A stretch of 64,000 nt of DNA, taken from the NCBI RefSeq assembly GCF_017654505.1, contig NC_054559.1, positions 13,209,147 to 13,273,146 of the forward strand, given 5' to 3'. The notes beneath the pieces were generated by a model that was given only the letters and a program-made list of their open reading frames with translations, searched no databases and was not told where the DNA came from. Below, in pieces: positions 1-12,344 of the stretch. Both the position numbers and the translations under genes were made by a program. Each line of letters starts with the position of its first letter. Position 1 is the stretch's first letter. The stretch is from Polyodon spathula (taxonomy: Eukaryota; Chordata; Actinopteri; Acipenseriformes; Polyodontidae).

Positions 1-1304
1 GGTATCCAATATTTGCTGATAAATGTATAATGTCCAATCCCATAAGAATACAGTTAACAAAAATCCTTTTCATTAGAGTTAGTCATGAGAGACCAGGTTA
101 GGATTTAGCTGGATGTTGTTCTGGATGACAGCGGTATTATAGAGGCTAGAGCAAACATTTTGGAAGAATATGCTAGAAGAATGTTGTACTTGACGCCCAC
201 CCCCAACACACACGCACACGCACATACATATGTACATACACTAACATCTTACATGCTTGTGGCTTTTCTGTAATTCACTACTGGTTTTTTTTGTTTGTTT
301 TTTTGTTTTTTGTTTTTTGCACAAACCAGCCACCAATCCATCGTAATAAGAACAAACACTTAACACTGTGAATTACAGTTTACTGATTGTGAACAACGTT
401 TACTACATAGTAAGCTGATAAACAACATACATTACCAGATGGCAGTGGACTTCATCCAAAAATATGCAAGCTTAAAAGGCACCAGTCAGATGCACAGCGC
501 CACCTACAAACTTTTACATGCCTAGATCAGCATACAGATTTGTTTTAAGTTAATATATACCATATAATAGGAAATTTTGGCTGGTATTAAATTCGACGGA
601 TTTGCTACAACCCTGTATCTTCTTTTAACAGCACATTCACTAAAAAAGTCACAGTTTTGCATTTATACTTTTAATTCCAAAAACATTTAAATAAATGTTT
701 ACTTAATTAAATATGTCTACTAGAACAGTGTTGTTTACAGTAACTCGTTATAGCATCTATAATGTAAATGCAGCAACCTGGAGAACAAAAAAGAAGGAAT
801 GTTTTGCTTCTGGACTTCGTGATACCCGAACGAAGCTTGCATTAGTAGTCGTATCTACAACGTATGGACAATAAGAATCAACCATTTTGTTACAGACTTC
901 AGCAAGTCTGACACAACCAATTCTGGCTGTTACTTATTTAAACCCATGTAAAACAAAACAAACAAACAAACAAAAAAAAAAAAACCACAAATGCTAAACA
1001 GAAAAAGAAGAGTCCTACCATAGTAGCAGGTAGTTTACAGTGCCTCAGGGTTTCTGATCACATCAATTCCAGATATTTTAAATCCATTGATGAAAATGCC
1101 CGGTCTGCTTTTAATGTTTTCAAGCAATTGGCTTCATCACTGCCAATCTCATATCCACTTTGATATCTGACGCATTATTTCTCTTGTCCAGTTCTTCTTT
1201 ATCCTATTCTGTGTACCAGTCTGAAAAAGTACTATAAACCAGGGGCATATAGCCTAAGTTAAGATGTGTGCTGTAATTTTGAAAGAATAATTTGTTTTTA
1301 ATGT
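1..1304. other. noncoding stretch, nothing recognised
   Basis: AT-rich DNA without a credible exon. It holds short CA-rich DNA near 205-232, T-rich runs at about 281-320 and an A-rich run at about 955-984. I see no splice-flanked open frame, RNA gene or complete mobile element. Confidence 0.6.
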
Positions 1305-1306
1305 TT

Positions 1307-1332
<26 letters not shown>
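1305..1332. repeat. (AAT)n microsatellite
   Basis: About nine AAT units followed by an A run. It directly precedes the first LTR-like copy and may mark where the left part of that copy was lost. Confidence 0.9.
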
Positions 1333-1339
<7 letters not shown>

Positions 1340-1367
1340 CCCTGAACCTTCTAGCGCCCCCCTCACC

Positions 1368-1720
1368 TTTGTAAATTAGAGCCAGGTGCAGGGTATTTAA
1401 AGAAAGCAGCCAGTCTCACCAGGCTGCTGTGTGAAAAGGAGCCTGATTGAAGGTGTGCTCAATTGAACAAATTCAAAGGTATTGTGTAAAGCTTGTTTGC
1501 GTTATTTGTAAAAACGGTGTGCTTGTTTTTTTTTTTCTCGGGGGGGGGGGGGGGGTTGGTTTTGTTTTTTAACAGGTAATCAGCTTAGCTGCACTGTTTT
1601 AGTCAGGTGGTCCAGTTTTGCTTAGTTAGTGCTTGAAAAGAGCTAGGTGTTTATTTTGTTTTTGTTTTGTTTTTGTAAATAAAAGTGAGCAACCACGCTA
1701 AACACCTGGCTCTAATTGAA
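1368..1720 (+). mobile_element. truncated LTR-like copy A
   Basis: This stretch aligns by eye with the LTR-like copy at 31.2-31.65 kb: GTAAATTAGAGCCAG, then a TATTTAAAG box near 1394, then a shared block at 1621-1648 (TTAGTTAGTGCTTGAAAAG, then AGCTAGGT), a TTTTGTTTT-rich stretch and an AATAAA signal at 1678-1683 followed by AGTG and a GCTAAAC motif. TATA box, roughly 280 bp and then a polyadenylation signal is the normal LTR U3-R-U5 order. The left part present in the 31-kb copy is missing. A G16 run (1540-1555) interrupts it. No internal gag/pol sequence follows. I infer a decayed solo LTR of a Gypsy-like or retrovirus-like element; termini and target duplication are not visible. Confidence 0.55.
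1540..1555. repeat. G16 homopolymer
   Basis: Uninterrupted run of G just after a T run. Length is likely unstable and prone to sequencing error. Confidence 0.9.
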
Positions 1721-1960
1721 TGAGGGACTCCTCCCTGTGGTTAAGCAGGCATGCATAAAGGCTGTCTGGGTGAAGGCTAAGGACTGTGTAACCTGCAACC
1801 TGAAGAATTGTTTTTTAGAAATGGTAAACGGCTTAGCTGGCCAGGTTTATAGTTTAGAACTTATTTAAAAGTTTAGTCAGTACTCCAAAGACGGAGTTAG
1901 GCTTTTTGTTTGTGTTTATAAAAGTGCACAGAAAGGGCTAAACTGTAGTTCTTGCATAAT
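1721..1960 (+). mobile_element. truncated LTR-like copy B, tandem to copy A
   Basis: Immediately after copy A the pattern partly restarts: TAATTGAATGA near 1713, GCATAAAGG near 1752 in the TATA position, GGTAAACGGCTTAGCTGG at about 1823, a TTTAGTCAG motif also seen in copy A, then TTTATAAAAGTG and GGGCTAAAC near 1915-1950, matching the AATAAAAGTG...GCTAAAC end of copy A. It is shorter and more diverged. I infer a second, related LTR fragment inserted beside or into copy A. Exact ends are uncertain. Confidence 0.4.
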
Positions 1961-4900
1961 ACATTCTAAGAGGTTACTTAACAAAAGAATTTCAAATAAA
2001 GTGTTACCAACTATTTCTTTTCAGTTTTAAACCAATGAGGGGTTATAAAACAACTTTAAGGATGTTCTCCTTCAAAAAGAATCCAGAAAAATCCTTATTG
2101 GAGGGGTTAAGCTAGCAAATCCCTCATTGTTCATTAAAACAGAACGCTATCCAGACTGCTGCTCATATGAGCTCAGTGTTGTCTGGAGAAATGAAGATGT
2201 ATCTGTTTTAACTGTCACAACTTATTGTGTTGAGATCCAAAGGCAGACTACTCTTATTTGCAAGAATCAGCTTTTAAAAGGCTCCATGCTAGAGGAACTA
2301 TGAAAACATTAGGAAGATGAAAGGCTTCTCTGTTAAAATCTTGAAGTCTGAATTCAGCGGTGATGAATATGAAGGTGCACATTGTTGCCTCTGATTTGCA
2401 AATGCTGGCATAAGGAAGAGTAATGCCCACGGCAGACATGCGTAGTTATTTTATCGGTATAAGGGAGGTAAGTCCACTGAAGGACCTTGCTTGAGGTTGT
2501 TCACCCTGTGTATTTTTTTTCTGTTGTGTGTATATTCTCCTCCAGAATTTTAATGAACTGAAGTTCTTTGCTATTAAAGTTGAATGCAACACAACAAATG
2601 TTCTTTTTGCAAGTGGAAGTACAAGTATCTTCCTAACTCCTCCTGTATCTCTTAACAAAGTAACCAGCATTAAAAGACTTAGACCTGAATGAAATCAAAG
2701 TATATGGATGTGCCACAGCTACAGTATACTCAGTGTTCATCATTTTCAGTTTTTATCTTAAGTTTTTCTTGGGAACTTATTTTAGATATATTAAAATTGG
2801 TTTTTAATTGAAACATCTGGAAAATAAGTTCTCGGTATACACACTTTACATGTGGAATATGATGTGGAGCAAGTCTGGTTTCTGATTAGGTTTAATGTTC
2901 CTGGGATGTATGATGAAGCAGAATCTGTGCAAATCAAGTTCACATTTTCCCAAATTGGCAATTTGCGACCGCTTGGGTAATCGCTGTGCTGATGGAAATG
3001 GTATCTGCTGAAGGTATGAATGTGAATCACCACAAAACAAGCCAGGTTTATTCACCTTGAAATCATAAAAAGAAAAGAACATTGACAAAACTGGATGGTT
3101 CAGAACTTTGGGAGACACATCAAAAATCACACTGGACATATCCATCAATGTGTTCCACAAGTTTACCAAGTACCAACTAAAGCGTCATAATTTTCTATCA
3201 AATATTTACGATTAAGATTGTTGGTGTTAGCCAGTGTTTAGCTGATGGTCAGCACTGTCGCACAAACTCACCAATACATACCCCTCTGCAATAAACAGTG
3301 ACTGTCTAGCAAAGCACAGAGCTCTGAAAAACTCATTAGCACAGTCATTCTGCACACAATTTTATTAAAGCGTGTGCAAAAGCCACAGAAATTGATTGCT
3401 TGTCTCTTGGTTCACTTTCTTGTTTTAGTTTTAATCTATCATTTACTTGCAGTATGTTCTTTTATTTTGTCAGCACGAATATGTATCCTCTGCCTCATCT
3501 GATCCACTTCTGCTGTTTGGAATTTTGTAAACTTCAAAACATCGTTTTCTTTTGAATATTCATAAACTGATTTACATTTGCTCCCCATTCCTTATCCACT
3601 CAAAATATTATATTTTCGTGTATTTCAATTTATTTTTTGATCAAGCTAGTTACTACGCCCATCACTTGCCACAATAATCGGACTTTGATTGGCCATTGGC
3701 CAACAGAATCTGATGATAATGTGTTTGTAAGCAACAGAGAACCAATCACATGTGACGTTTGAACATTATTTGATCCTCTGTCAAACATACGTGCTGTATT
3801 CTAGGATACAGTGTAGAGCTGCTTATTGGAGTCAAAATAAAACTGAATTTTAAACACTATTTCCTAAAAAGAAACAGTACTGGGAAAATGCTGAACAGTA
3901 GATTAAAAATCGGGTATAAATCAATAATAAGCAAGGTTCAGTAGAGGAAAAAAAATGTCTGTACAATTCGGGAATAAACCGGAAATGCGGAACAGGGAGT
4001 ATACTTTATAACTTCCATCGTTTTGAGTTAATACAGGCCTTAGTTGAACCAACTGTATTTGACAGTATTTACTCCTAAGTATTACTTTAATTGATAAGGG
4101 GCTGAATAACAGATTTATGGCATGTGTGTTTCCCAATCAGGGTTTGTTTGTGATGAGTGGTGGCATACCAAAATGCAATGTTCCATTTTTTTGTTTAAAG
4201 CAACATTGAACTGTTAATCTTACAAAACAAGTAACTCTTAAAGTTAATTTATGCACTCATAAGTGTTCCCTGTTTGTTTGCTTGTTTTGTTTCTTACCAA
4301 ATAATAAATAATTGTAACAATCATTGCTGTAGCTGTTTATAACACCACACTTGATGCTGGAAGCAGCCATACTTCAGTTGGGTTCCATTTCTAGCAAATA
4401 GTTGGCTTAGCAATCAAAATTGTTATTGTGGTGCCCTAATTACCCTGCTGAGGAAATGTATGGCTTGAGAATGTTACAGAACGATGGGTGCACTTCATAT
4501 ATATCAATTAGTTCTTTAATCTCATCTCACTGACATATTTGCTCTCCCTGAAAGCTTCTGTTTTCAGTAACCACACAAACATATAATGTGTTTCCAACCT
4601 CTCCGCTTCGGTGTACTCAGTATAGGATGAAACTGGTTTCACATAATAGACCTGTGTCTGTGCATAAGTTGTTTTCTATGGTTTGAAATCACTGCATGTT
4701 TCATGAAACAATGAAATCAATGTAATGCAACTTGGTGTCATAGTGCATGGCAGGTTTTATACAACCTGTAATGACTATAAGATAAACTATAACCATTTCC
4801 AACAGCACCTTCCCAACATTGCATTATGGGTTGAGATATAATAGCAATATGCTGGTATAATGAGTCCCGTCTTTTCACCCACATGAGATATGCTTATCAT

Positions 4901-5177
4901 GGATTTTCATTTAATAAACAAATATACATGCTTCTTCGACATGAGACAACATCGTGTGATCAGATATTCCTGCAATATCAAAAATAAATACATCTGGAAG
5001 GCACAGAGAAGGATAAGCTTAAATGAAATACCAAGGTATGTACCAGTATAACAATGGGTATAATTGTGAGTCATTGCAGTAGGTAGGTTCATATGATTTA
5101 ACTATAGATAGCGTTGCTGTTGACTTGTTGTGGTTAGCTCTATCTGGCAGACGACAGCTCTTGTACACGGTGTTATA
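1961..5177. other. noncoding stretch with one odd minus-strand open frame
   Basis: Mostly unique-looking AT-rich DNA. The only notable open frames are two overlapping minus-strand frames at 2791-3169 (see findings). Small T and A runs occur. No promoter, RNA gene or complete repeat element is recognised. Confidence 0.5.
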
Positions 5178-5204
5178 TAGGGTTAGGGTTAGGGTTAGGG
5201 TTAG
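5178..5204. repeat. interstitial telomere-type repeat, (TTAGGG)4.5
   Basis: Four and a half perfect copies of the vertebrate telomere hexamer (TAGGGT phase), flanked by ordinary AT-rich sequence. Too short to be a telomere. Such short internal tracts are usually ascribed to break repair or slippage. Confidence 0.9.
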
Positions 5205-8200
5205 TATACAACTCAAAGTTACAAATGCAACTGAGCTTAGAACCATATACTCAAAACTAAAGCCCACAATAGCCACCAGATCATTTCATTTGAACTTGCA
5301 AACCCACAGTTATAAAGGGCTTTACTGTATAGTCAATACTACTGAGCAATCCAGACCCTTAAAAATGATTTATGTTTTAAACACCTTAGTGAGAGGGCAA
5401 TACAATCCCAGACTTCAAGCACTGAGGTTTAGCCTGGTGTTTATGCTCCTTCTCCAATACAATGAGTTAAATTTTCTAACATTGTGTTCATGTCACATAC
5501 TTGATCTATTCCTGCACTTCAACCATGCTATTGTGTAACAAGCTGCCAAGCAACCCCCCTTAAATAAGATGCTGTTGAATAAATTCTAGAGAGAGAAAGC
5601 ATGTGGACAGAACTAGTTCAGCATGCCAGGAAGGGCAAAGCCCAATTGTATTGTTTTAATAAGTCTACACAAGGCTGCTTTTTCCAGTTATTAATAAGGA
5701 GCAGAACAGAGCCTTGTTTTCTCGCCATTCGAATATTGTTTGGAACGCTTGCTGTTCCCTTCTGTGGCTGGCTCATGAATGTACTCATTTCTAAATGACT
5801 TTAGCAGGAAGGCAAAAATGAATTAATAATAGCTTCCATATGCTCATCCACAACCATTGCCTTTTTTGTAAATGTAATGACAGGCACCCCTGAGCTTCCT
5901 TCGTGAATATTATCCATATTAGATTGTGAATACTGGAGCACAGTGGGCCTATGATATATACATATCTAATGCAAACCCAAGACAAAACTGATAATCAGCC
6001 TTTCCAAAACAGAGCTATAGGTTTTGATTAACCAGGATTAACAAATAGCCAGCCAGGGAGGGCTTATTAATTAGATGGGGAGCTTCTGTTTTAAACCATT
6101 TACCACAGAGCAGGCAATCGTTGTTTGACAGATGCAGGAGCAGACAGATCCTCTGCACCAGGCAGTTAGTAGGTTAAGGCTGGATATTGGATAGGCTGAG
6201 ATCCAAATTAAGTCTAGTAAAAAGCAAGGTTGGGGCTTACATTTTTAGGTATAAGGATTGGGGCTGCTGTGCAGATTATGATAATGGTCTAGATATCCCT
6301 ATTGCAACCAATAAACTACCAGGCATTAAACATGAAGTCACAATATGTGTGTGTTTCTACCAGGAGGTGCTTCAGAGAAACAGGACCAGAAGAGGAAGAA
6401 TGTTGATATCCATTGCAATAAAAGATTCACACTGGAATATAGTAGGGCTATCAGAAAAGGTGAATGAGGTGTACTGTATGTATGCCGACTGGAGTATATG
6501 CCAGTTGTGTGCTTGATCCATTGCATTTGCTAATTAATTGTTCTGTACAAAGGGGCAGAGGTGCAAATGGCTAGCTACAATACATTTGGTATAATGAAAC
6601 ACACCAATGGTGTCACAATGGAACACATTGGTAATCCATGCCATTATCAATGTGGTACTGGTTGTATTTTATCGGTTTATTCCTTTGTTAAATTAAAACG
6701 GTACCATTTTGATATTTATTCAAAAAACTGATCATACCCTTGTGCTATCATTGCCCACTGCACGTATTACATAAATAGCTCCACTGTGTTACAGTTGAAG
6801 GTTATTTGGTAAGGGTTATTATGCAAAGGGAGGACTGGTCTCGCCTGGTGACAGCAAGGTACTATGCTGGTGTATTTATAATTTAGAAAATTAGTTATGT
6901 AACTTTACAATCCTGTCCTGCACTTTCCTCTTAATCAGAGTCTAGAACAAACCCCTGGAGCCACTCACAAAAACACATTGCAATCAATCCACTGTGGCAT
7001 ATCAAAGAATGGTATGGCTGACAAAAACAGAAATGATCCCCCGGGAGGTAAAGACATTGAACGCTGGACAGAGCAGCCTTCCTCATTCCATTGAAATAAA
7101 AAGTAGCCTGAATAAAATTAGAATTTTTTGCAAAAATACAATGTCTACAAATAATCTGCTCTGCAAACAAAAGTAACAAAAATGTATAACTGGAGTTTAG
7201 AGATTGCATGTAACCTCTTTTTTTTTTTTTTTAATTAGAATCTCAAGGAAGTGTTAACATATTTCAACAAAAACTGCCAATTTGGCATTGCATTGCAAAC
7301 TCATTATTGAAGGTAGAAATCAAGCCAAGACCACAGAACTGGAACTAACCAGCAGGATTGGAGGAAATGGAGAGCCCAGATAAAGCAGATGAGCTGGCAA
7401 TCTGCATCTATCTGTAATTGAGATTTACAAGATGGAGGGCATTACTTTTTACCTTGAGTTTAATATTACAAAGGCAGGAATGCATTCTATAGAATACTAC
7501 TTTAAACGTGGATTTAGGAGACACTGAAGTATTACCTCCCACCCCAGCCCCTGCTTTTGCATCATCAGTCAAATCCTCCCCCCTCCCCTGTCTTCCCTTC
7601 TTGAATGTTGGATTTCTCCAATGTGGTGTTTTTTTTTTTTTTTTTTTTTTTTTTAAGTTGAATCTCAGCTGTGCTGTGGAAATCATATTGTTTTGAATGA
7701 TATCGTATTTTTCAGGGAACATATATTGTTTAACTGGGGGTGTGCTACTGATATAGTTTACTAACAGAGGATTATCATGGGGGCAAAAAAAAATCAGATC
7801 TGTTTTACAGTCATTTCTTTTTTTTATTATCCTGTTAAAAAAATCCTGGCCCCTGGTCTGCATACTGCTAAACCAAGTTTTACAAGTTTATTGATTGAGC
7901 CAATGACTTCTATATAAAAATCTGTAATACGAATCTGAAGGTTGAATCTCCTTGTTGGTTAATCTATCATTTAGTTGATAGATATGTGTAGAATGAGAAG
8001 GGGATTACCCCATTCCTTGACACAAGCATAGATAAAGAGGTGAAATTAGCAGCTAATGAAATTAATTTCTTGATGTAGCATTTGTGTAAATGAAGCAGTT
8101 TAATAGCTTATTAAGGCAGCTGACTTCTTTTTTAGTGAAAAAGCACTTGATTCAAATGCTGAGACAAGTCCTGCAGTGTCAACTATTTTACACTAGAGGC

Positions 8201-8600
8201 CAGCAGTCTGAGAATAATGCCAGCAGTTAAGCAATTGATATCACTTATAATAATGAAAATGTAATTGAAATGTTCCGTATTGTAAAACATTTTTCCAATA
8301 CCATTTTTACTTAGTTACAACTTTGGTTTTAAAAGTTGGGGTGAGAGGCAGTCTCTGTAGCTGGGGCATATAGTCATACAATGTAAAATAAATGCTCATA
8401 TCATTCAGATTGGAGCCTTTACGGTTCTGAACTCCCTGTTCGGAGACAGGAAGGGGTATTTCACAGCCAGTCTATGCCAATAGGGAAATATTTTATGGTA
8501 TGGAGACCAGGAACATCGGAAGTGGTATCACGATTGACAAATGACAATGAAAAGAAAAAAAACCTTGAAGAAAAAAGTTTTCCTCTGCTTCGGATCACCC
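5205..8600. other. noncoding stretch, nothing recognised
   Basis: No supported gene. Contains T-rich runs at about 7218-7231 and a T26 run at 7629-7654, and a short inverted repeat (ATCTATCA/TGATAGAT) at 7962-7983. The longest open frame, about 109 codons on the plus strand near 6187-6516, has no recognisable domain and no splice context. Confidence 0.5.
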
Positions 8601-8866
8601 ATAATAATAATAATCTTTATTTTTATATAGCGCCTTTCATAGTGGACCACCATCACAAAGCGCTTTAAGATACAAGACTAGGGTGTGTGAACTATGCATC
8701 AGTTGCAGAGTCACTTATAACAACGTCCCACTCAAAAGATGGAGCACAAGGAGGTTTATTGCGACCTGCTCAGGGTCACACAATGAGTTAATGGCTGAGC
8801 TGGGGTTTGAACTGGGGACCTCCTAGTTACAAGCCTGTTTCTTTAACCACTGGACCACTGGCCAGT
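8601..8866 (-). mobile_element. tRNA-derived SINE with L2-like tail
   Basis: Read on the minus strand, the element opens with a tRNA-like head: an A-box-like TGGTCCAGTGG near 8850-8862, and a B-box-like AGTTCAAACCC about 40 bases further. A body follows, then a 3' tail containing AAAGCGCTTTGTG and GGCGCTATATAAAA and ending in ATT repeats (plus-strand 8601-8615). The AAAGCGCTTT...GCGCTATATAAA tail is characteristic of fish L2-mobilised SINEs. Length is about 265 bp. Flanking target duplications were not found. It resembles a SINE I associate with sturgeon DNA, from memory only. Confidence 0.8.
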
Positions 8867-10075
8867 ATTTTTACAAATACATTATTGAGAAATAAGAAAT
8901 GTGTGTACTGTTGCATTGTGAGGGGAACATTTCCCACTCGTAAAACAAATGAGGAGGACATGTCCCCAGCATTCCCAGTGTAAATTACACCAATGGTTAC
9001 ACCTATTCTTAACTGCTAATTTGGGTCAACCATGGTTTGGTTTAAATCGACGTTCAATCGTACAGTTCAGTACTGTTCAGTTTATGGATATGCAGCATAG
9101 GGGGCACTATATCAGCAACATTTGTATGACAGATTGACCTGGATGGTAAAGGAACTGAAGACATATTCATCCTCTGCTTGCAAAATCCTGTGGCATCTGT
9201 CGAGAGGCCCCCTGAGGGCAAAGCAAAATTAAGTCTGACACCTGCCATTAGTAAAAACACACACACAAACAAAACCAATAGTACTATAATAACATGCCAA
9301 TGTAGAGATAAGAGATCTCATAACAGGATGGATTATGCTGAGGTAAACCAGGAAAATGATGCAATGTGATAAAGAGAAAGACTGGTTGTTTTTGACAAAA
9401 TAACAGGTCCAAGATACTAAAATGAAATTAAAGTTTCACAGTGAGTGCATATTAGGAGAGGCAGCAATAATTATAAACATGTGCAAACCAGAATTACATT
9501 TGTAATGCAGAGTCTTAATAGCACAATGCCATTTAGATCTCAAATAATACTTGTGTAGCTGCAGACACACTCCATTTGAGAGCTCGAACGGTGGAGGGTT
9601 CCAGAATACTAACATTAGTGAAATATATTCACACCGGGGTAAATGATCCTGCTGCATAAGGAGAGATACGCTATTTGAAAATGCAGTGAGTCAGAAAGTG
9701 TGCCTGAAAACAAGCCTACAAAGTAAGCTATAAAGCACATCCAACACAAAGCATGATTTCCAAACCACCAACGTTCACTTTCTATAAACCCATAAAGATT
9801 AAAAGCCTCTTTATCGTCTGTTACTACAGTGTTTGCAATCATTGACATTTGAATCTCACCATAGTTCTGTCATTGAATCTCACCATAGAACAGAGAAACT
9901 GAATTTGTGTTGGCCAGGCTTACCAGATAAGTTAAAGGATAAAATATGCATTAAACAAAAGAACAAACTGTAGAAACAGGATTTGCAATGCTTTTTAAAA
10001 TCATGCTGGGGTTTGCGTAAACGCAGAACACGTCTTTGACTTTGTCAAAGATTCCTGAAATGTTTTCAAACTTCA
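8867..10075. other. noncoding stretch with a small tandem duplication
   Basis: No gene recognised. At 9846-9888 an 18-base unit (TTGAATCTCACCATAG and neighbours) occurs twice, about 26 bases apart, the only structure of note. Confidence 0.55.
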
Positions 10076-10082
10076 AGCAAAC

Positions 10083-10155
10083 TTTATATATAATATATAT
10101 AATATATATATATAATATATATTATATATAGATACTGATATATATATATATATGT
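10083..10155. repeat. imperfect (TA)n / TATAATATA repeat
   Basis: Low-complexity alternation of TA with interspersed AA/TT steps. Self-complementary. Confidence 0.85.
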
Positions 10156-10547
10156 ATACAATATGTACTCACATGAGTGTATATGTCTCCCAATAGCAAG
10201 GCAATATATTTCCACATGGGAGCTTAATTTTAATGCTTTAGATATCAGAAAGCAACATTCTATTATTAGTGGAATTAGTGTGGCTGATTATAGAACGTAA
10301 AATGAAGGGCATATGATGCTTCTGCAAGGATCGTTATCAAAGAATTTGGAGCAATAAAGCTCACCAAAGCATATAAGACAATATAAGGATTAGAAGCTTA
10401 GCTCTCTTCTTTGCATCCAACAAAGTTAGTAAATAAAATACGTCTAATGCTTAAAAATCTGGTCAGTTTGCTAAACAAAAGCTTCCGTTACTATTTGTTT
10501 GTTCATTTTAAAGGCTAATTTTAGGATTCTCTTTCTGCTGCTGATGT

Positions 10548-10842
10548 TACACTACGTTGTATTGCAGTGAATCCAAGTTTTTATCCGGTTGCTGGTCACA
10601 GGATGTATTAAGTGCCTCTATTTCCTGTTAGTCCTAAAGTTGGCAGGGAGCCCTCAACGAAACAGTTATTTAAAAGATGAGGGCCAGTAGCATATATTTT
10701 GGTGCCATTGGAAAATGTGTCAAATGGAATTATTCGGAAGAAAATTCCTCCCCTTTAGAAAGGTTTCTGCATAGCATCCAGTGCCATCTAGTGCCACCCA
10801 GTGACAGTTGTGACAAGGACTCTTAAAGAGAAATCACACCTT
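10548..10842 (+). repeat. dispersed repeat family X, copy 1
   Basis: Aligns by eye with 12345-12702 in the same orientation. Shared blocks include GCTGGTCA near the start, TATTAAGTGCCT, TATTTCCTGTTAGTCCT, AAGTTGGCA, TATTTAAAAGA, GCATCCAGTGCCA with GCCACCCAGTG, and AAAGAGAAAT near the end. Copy 1 lacks about 70 bases present in copy 2. No coding potential. The class is unknown; it has no clear A/B box, and the termini are undefined. Confidence 0.65.
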
Positions 10843-11759
10843 TTGGTATAATACTTGTGTATTTTCTAATAGATGCGGATGGTTCATAAAACATTCACTC
10901 CACCATGACCATTGCCTGCTAAATTGCAGTGTCCTGAATTCAGGTTCAGTTTTAAAAAATTTTTAAATAGTTTTGCATTTTATTATTCCAATATTAATCC
11001 TTGGTGTCTGTTTTTGCATCCTTTAATTGTTAAAGACCATTTGTTTACATCCCTGACAATGTTTACAGGTGTAGCTGAAAACTGCCTCCTAATTGAAACA
11101 TGCTAAGCCACTCAATTACTTAAAAGATCATATGTGCTGCAACTAGTATTATTGGTTTTGGGAAGCCAAAAATAAGACACTTTTAAAATGGGTTATTTTT
11201 GTCACATTAGGGAGTTGGAAGCTGCCCTAGATATTTGAGATATTCATATACAAAATATGCACAAATAAAATATGTTCAGAATGTATATGTTATACCAATT
11301 AGTGACATACATTGTGTTTAAAAGGGTGCATGGTTCATGATATGCACATTTTATTAATACTTAAAAAATAACTCAGACCTTCCAAGTCGCAATAACATGA
11401 TGCCAAAATAATATATACTACACCGGTGTACACACAGTTTGAATAGTGTGAGGCAATTGTTTTCATGCAACATGCCACTGTAGACTTTACTCTTGAGTTT
11501 AGTGCTCCCAATGCTACAACTCAGGAAGACATTGTGAATTTTGACTTGGCAATGTGCATCATTTTCACTCTTCAGTTCCTTTGGTGTTTGTAATAGATTT
11601 TTAAAACGGAAGCAAGGTTGTAACTCTCCTGAACCTGCGAGCAATTTATAATGAATGAAATTACACATTTCCAATACAGTTGAGATCGCTTCTAAATTAT
11701 ACCGAGCAATTGACTCCCCACAATTTCCTATAGCATCAGCCTTATTCCATTTGATAAGT
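10843..11759. other. noncoding stretch, nothing recognised
   Basis: AT-rich DNA. A minus-strand open frame of about 150 codons (11354-11815) only stays open because it runs through the G27 tract (a proline run); it shows no domain. Confidence 0.5.

Positions 11760-11786
<27 letters not shown>
11760..11786. repeat. G27 homopolymer
   Basis: Uninterrupted run of 27 G. Strong G-quadruplex potential and a likely site of length error or variation. Confidence 0.95.
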
Positions 11787-11790
<4 letters not shown>

Positions 11791-12281
11791 ATGAGGGAGA
11801 GACCCACAAATTCACATTTCATAAATGCCTGCCCCCCACGTTCTGCAACTACACTCCACCGCTTTCACTTCTGTGTTCGACAGAGACTAACAAAACATCA
11901 TAAATAATCACTTAAGCAGCCAGGTTCTGTTGGAAATGACATTGGGAAAATAAAGACTGAGTGCCTATTTTATTTTGTATAAATGTATAGAATAGTACCC
12001 AGGGAACCATGAATAAATTACAACCTATTACAGACAGTATGCATTATGTAAGAGGCTCATAAATTACCCTAAATGCTTATAGGAGGCCAAGCTCAGATCT
12101 ACCCTTCCCTCTCTGTCTCTCTGTCTCTGCCTTGCTCGTAAAATTGGTTGTCATATATGGTCACACAGGACTGTACAAGGTGCCCTATTCTGTCATGTGG
12201 TACATATTTAATGCTTGAGAGAACAGGCAAGGTGTTTGAGCAGTAGTGTGCATGTGAGTGTGTTTGTGTGTGTGTAGACAG

Positions 12282-12284
<3 letters not shown>

Positions 12285-12341
<57 letters not shown>
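12285..12341. repeat. (GA)28 microsatellite
   Basis: Pure GA dinucleotide tract of about 57 bases, preceded by a shorter GT-rich segment (about 12247-12276). Lies directly before copy 2 of repeat family X. Confidence 0.95.
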
Positions 12342-12342
<1 letters not shown>

Positions 12343-12344
12343 AT

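Noticed and set aside
5125..5538. 137-codon plus-strand open frame
   Set aside because: Runs through the telomere-type repeat (Val-Arg dipeptides) and has no domain.
6500..6522. GTGTGCTTGATCCATTGC, loosely like a miR-218 sequence
   Set aside because: Several mismatches and no hairpin partner nearby.
11354..11815. 153-codon minus-strand open frame
   Set aside because: Kept open by the G27 run (poly-proline); no recognisable domain.
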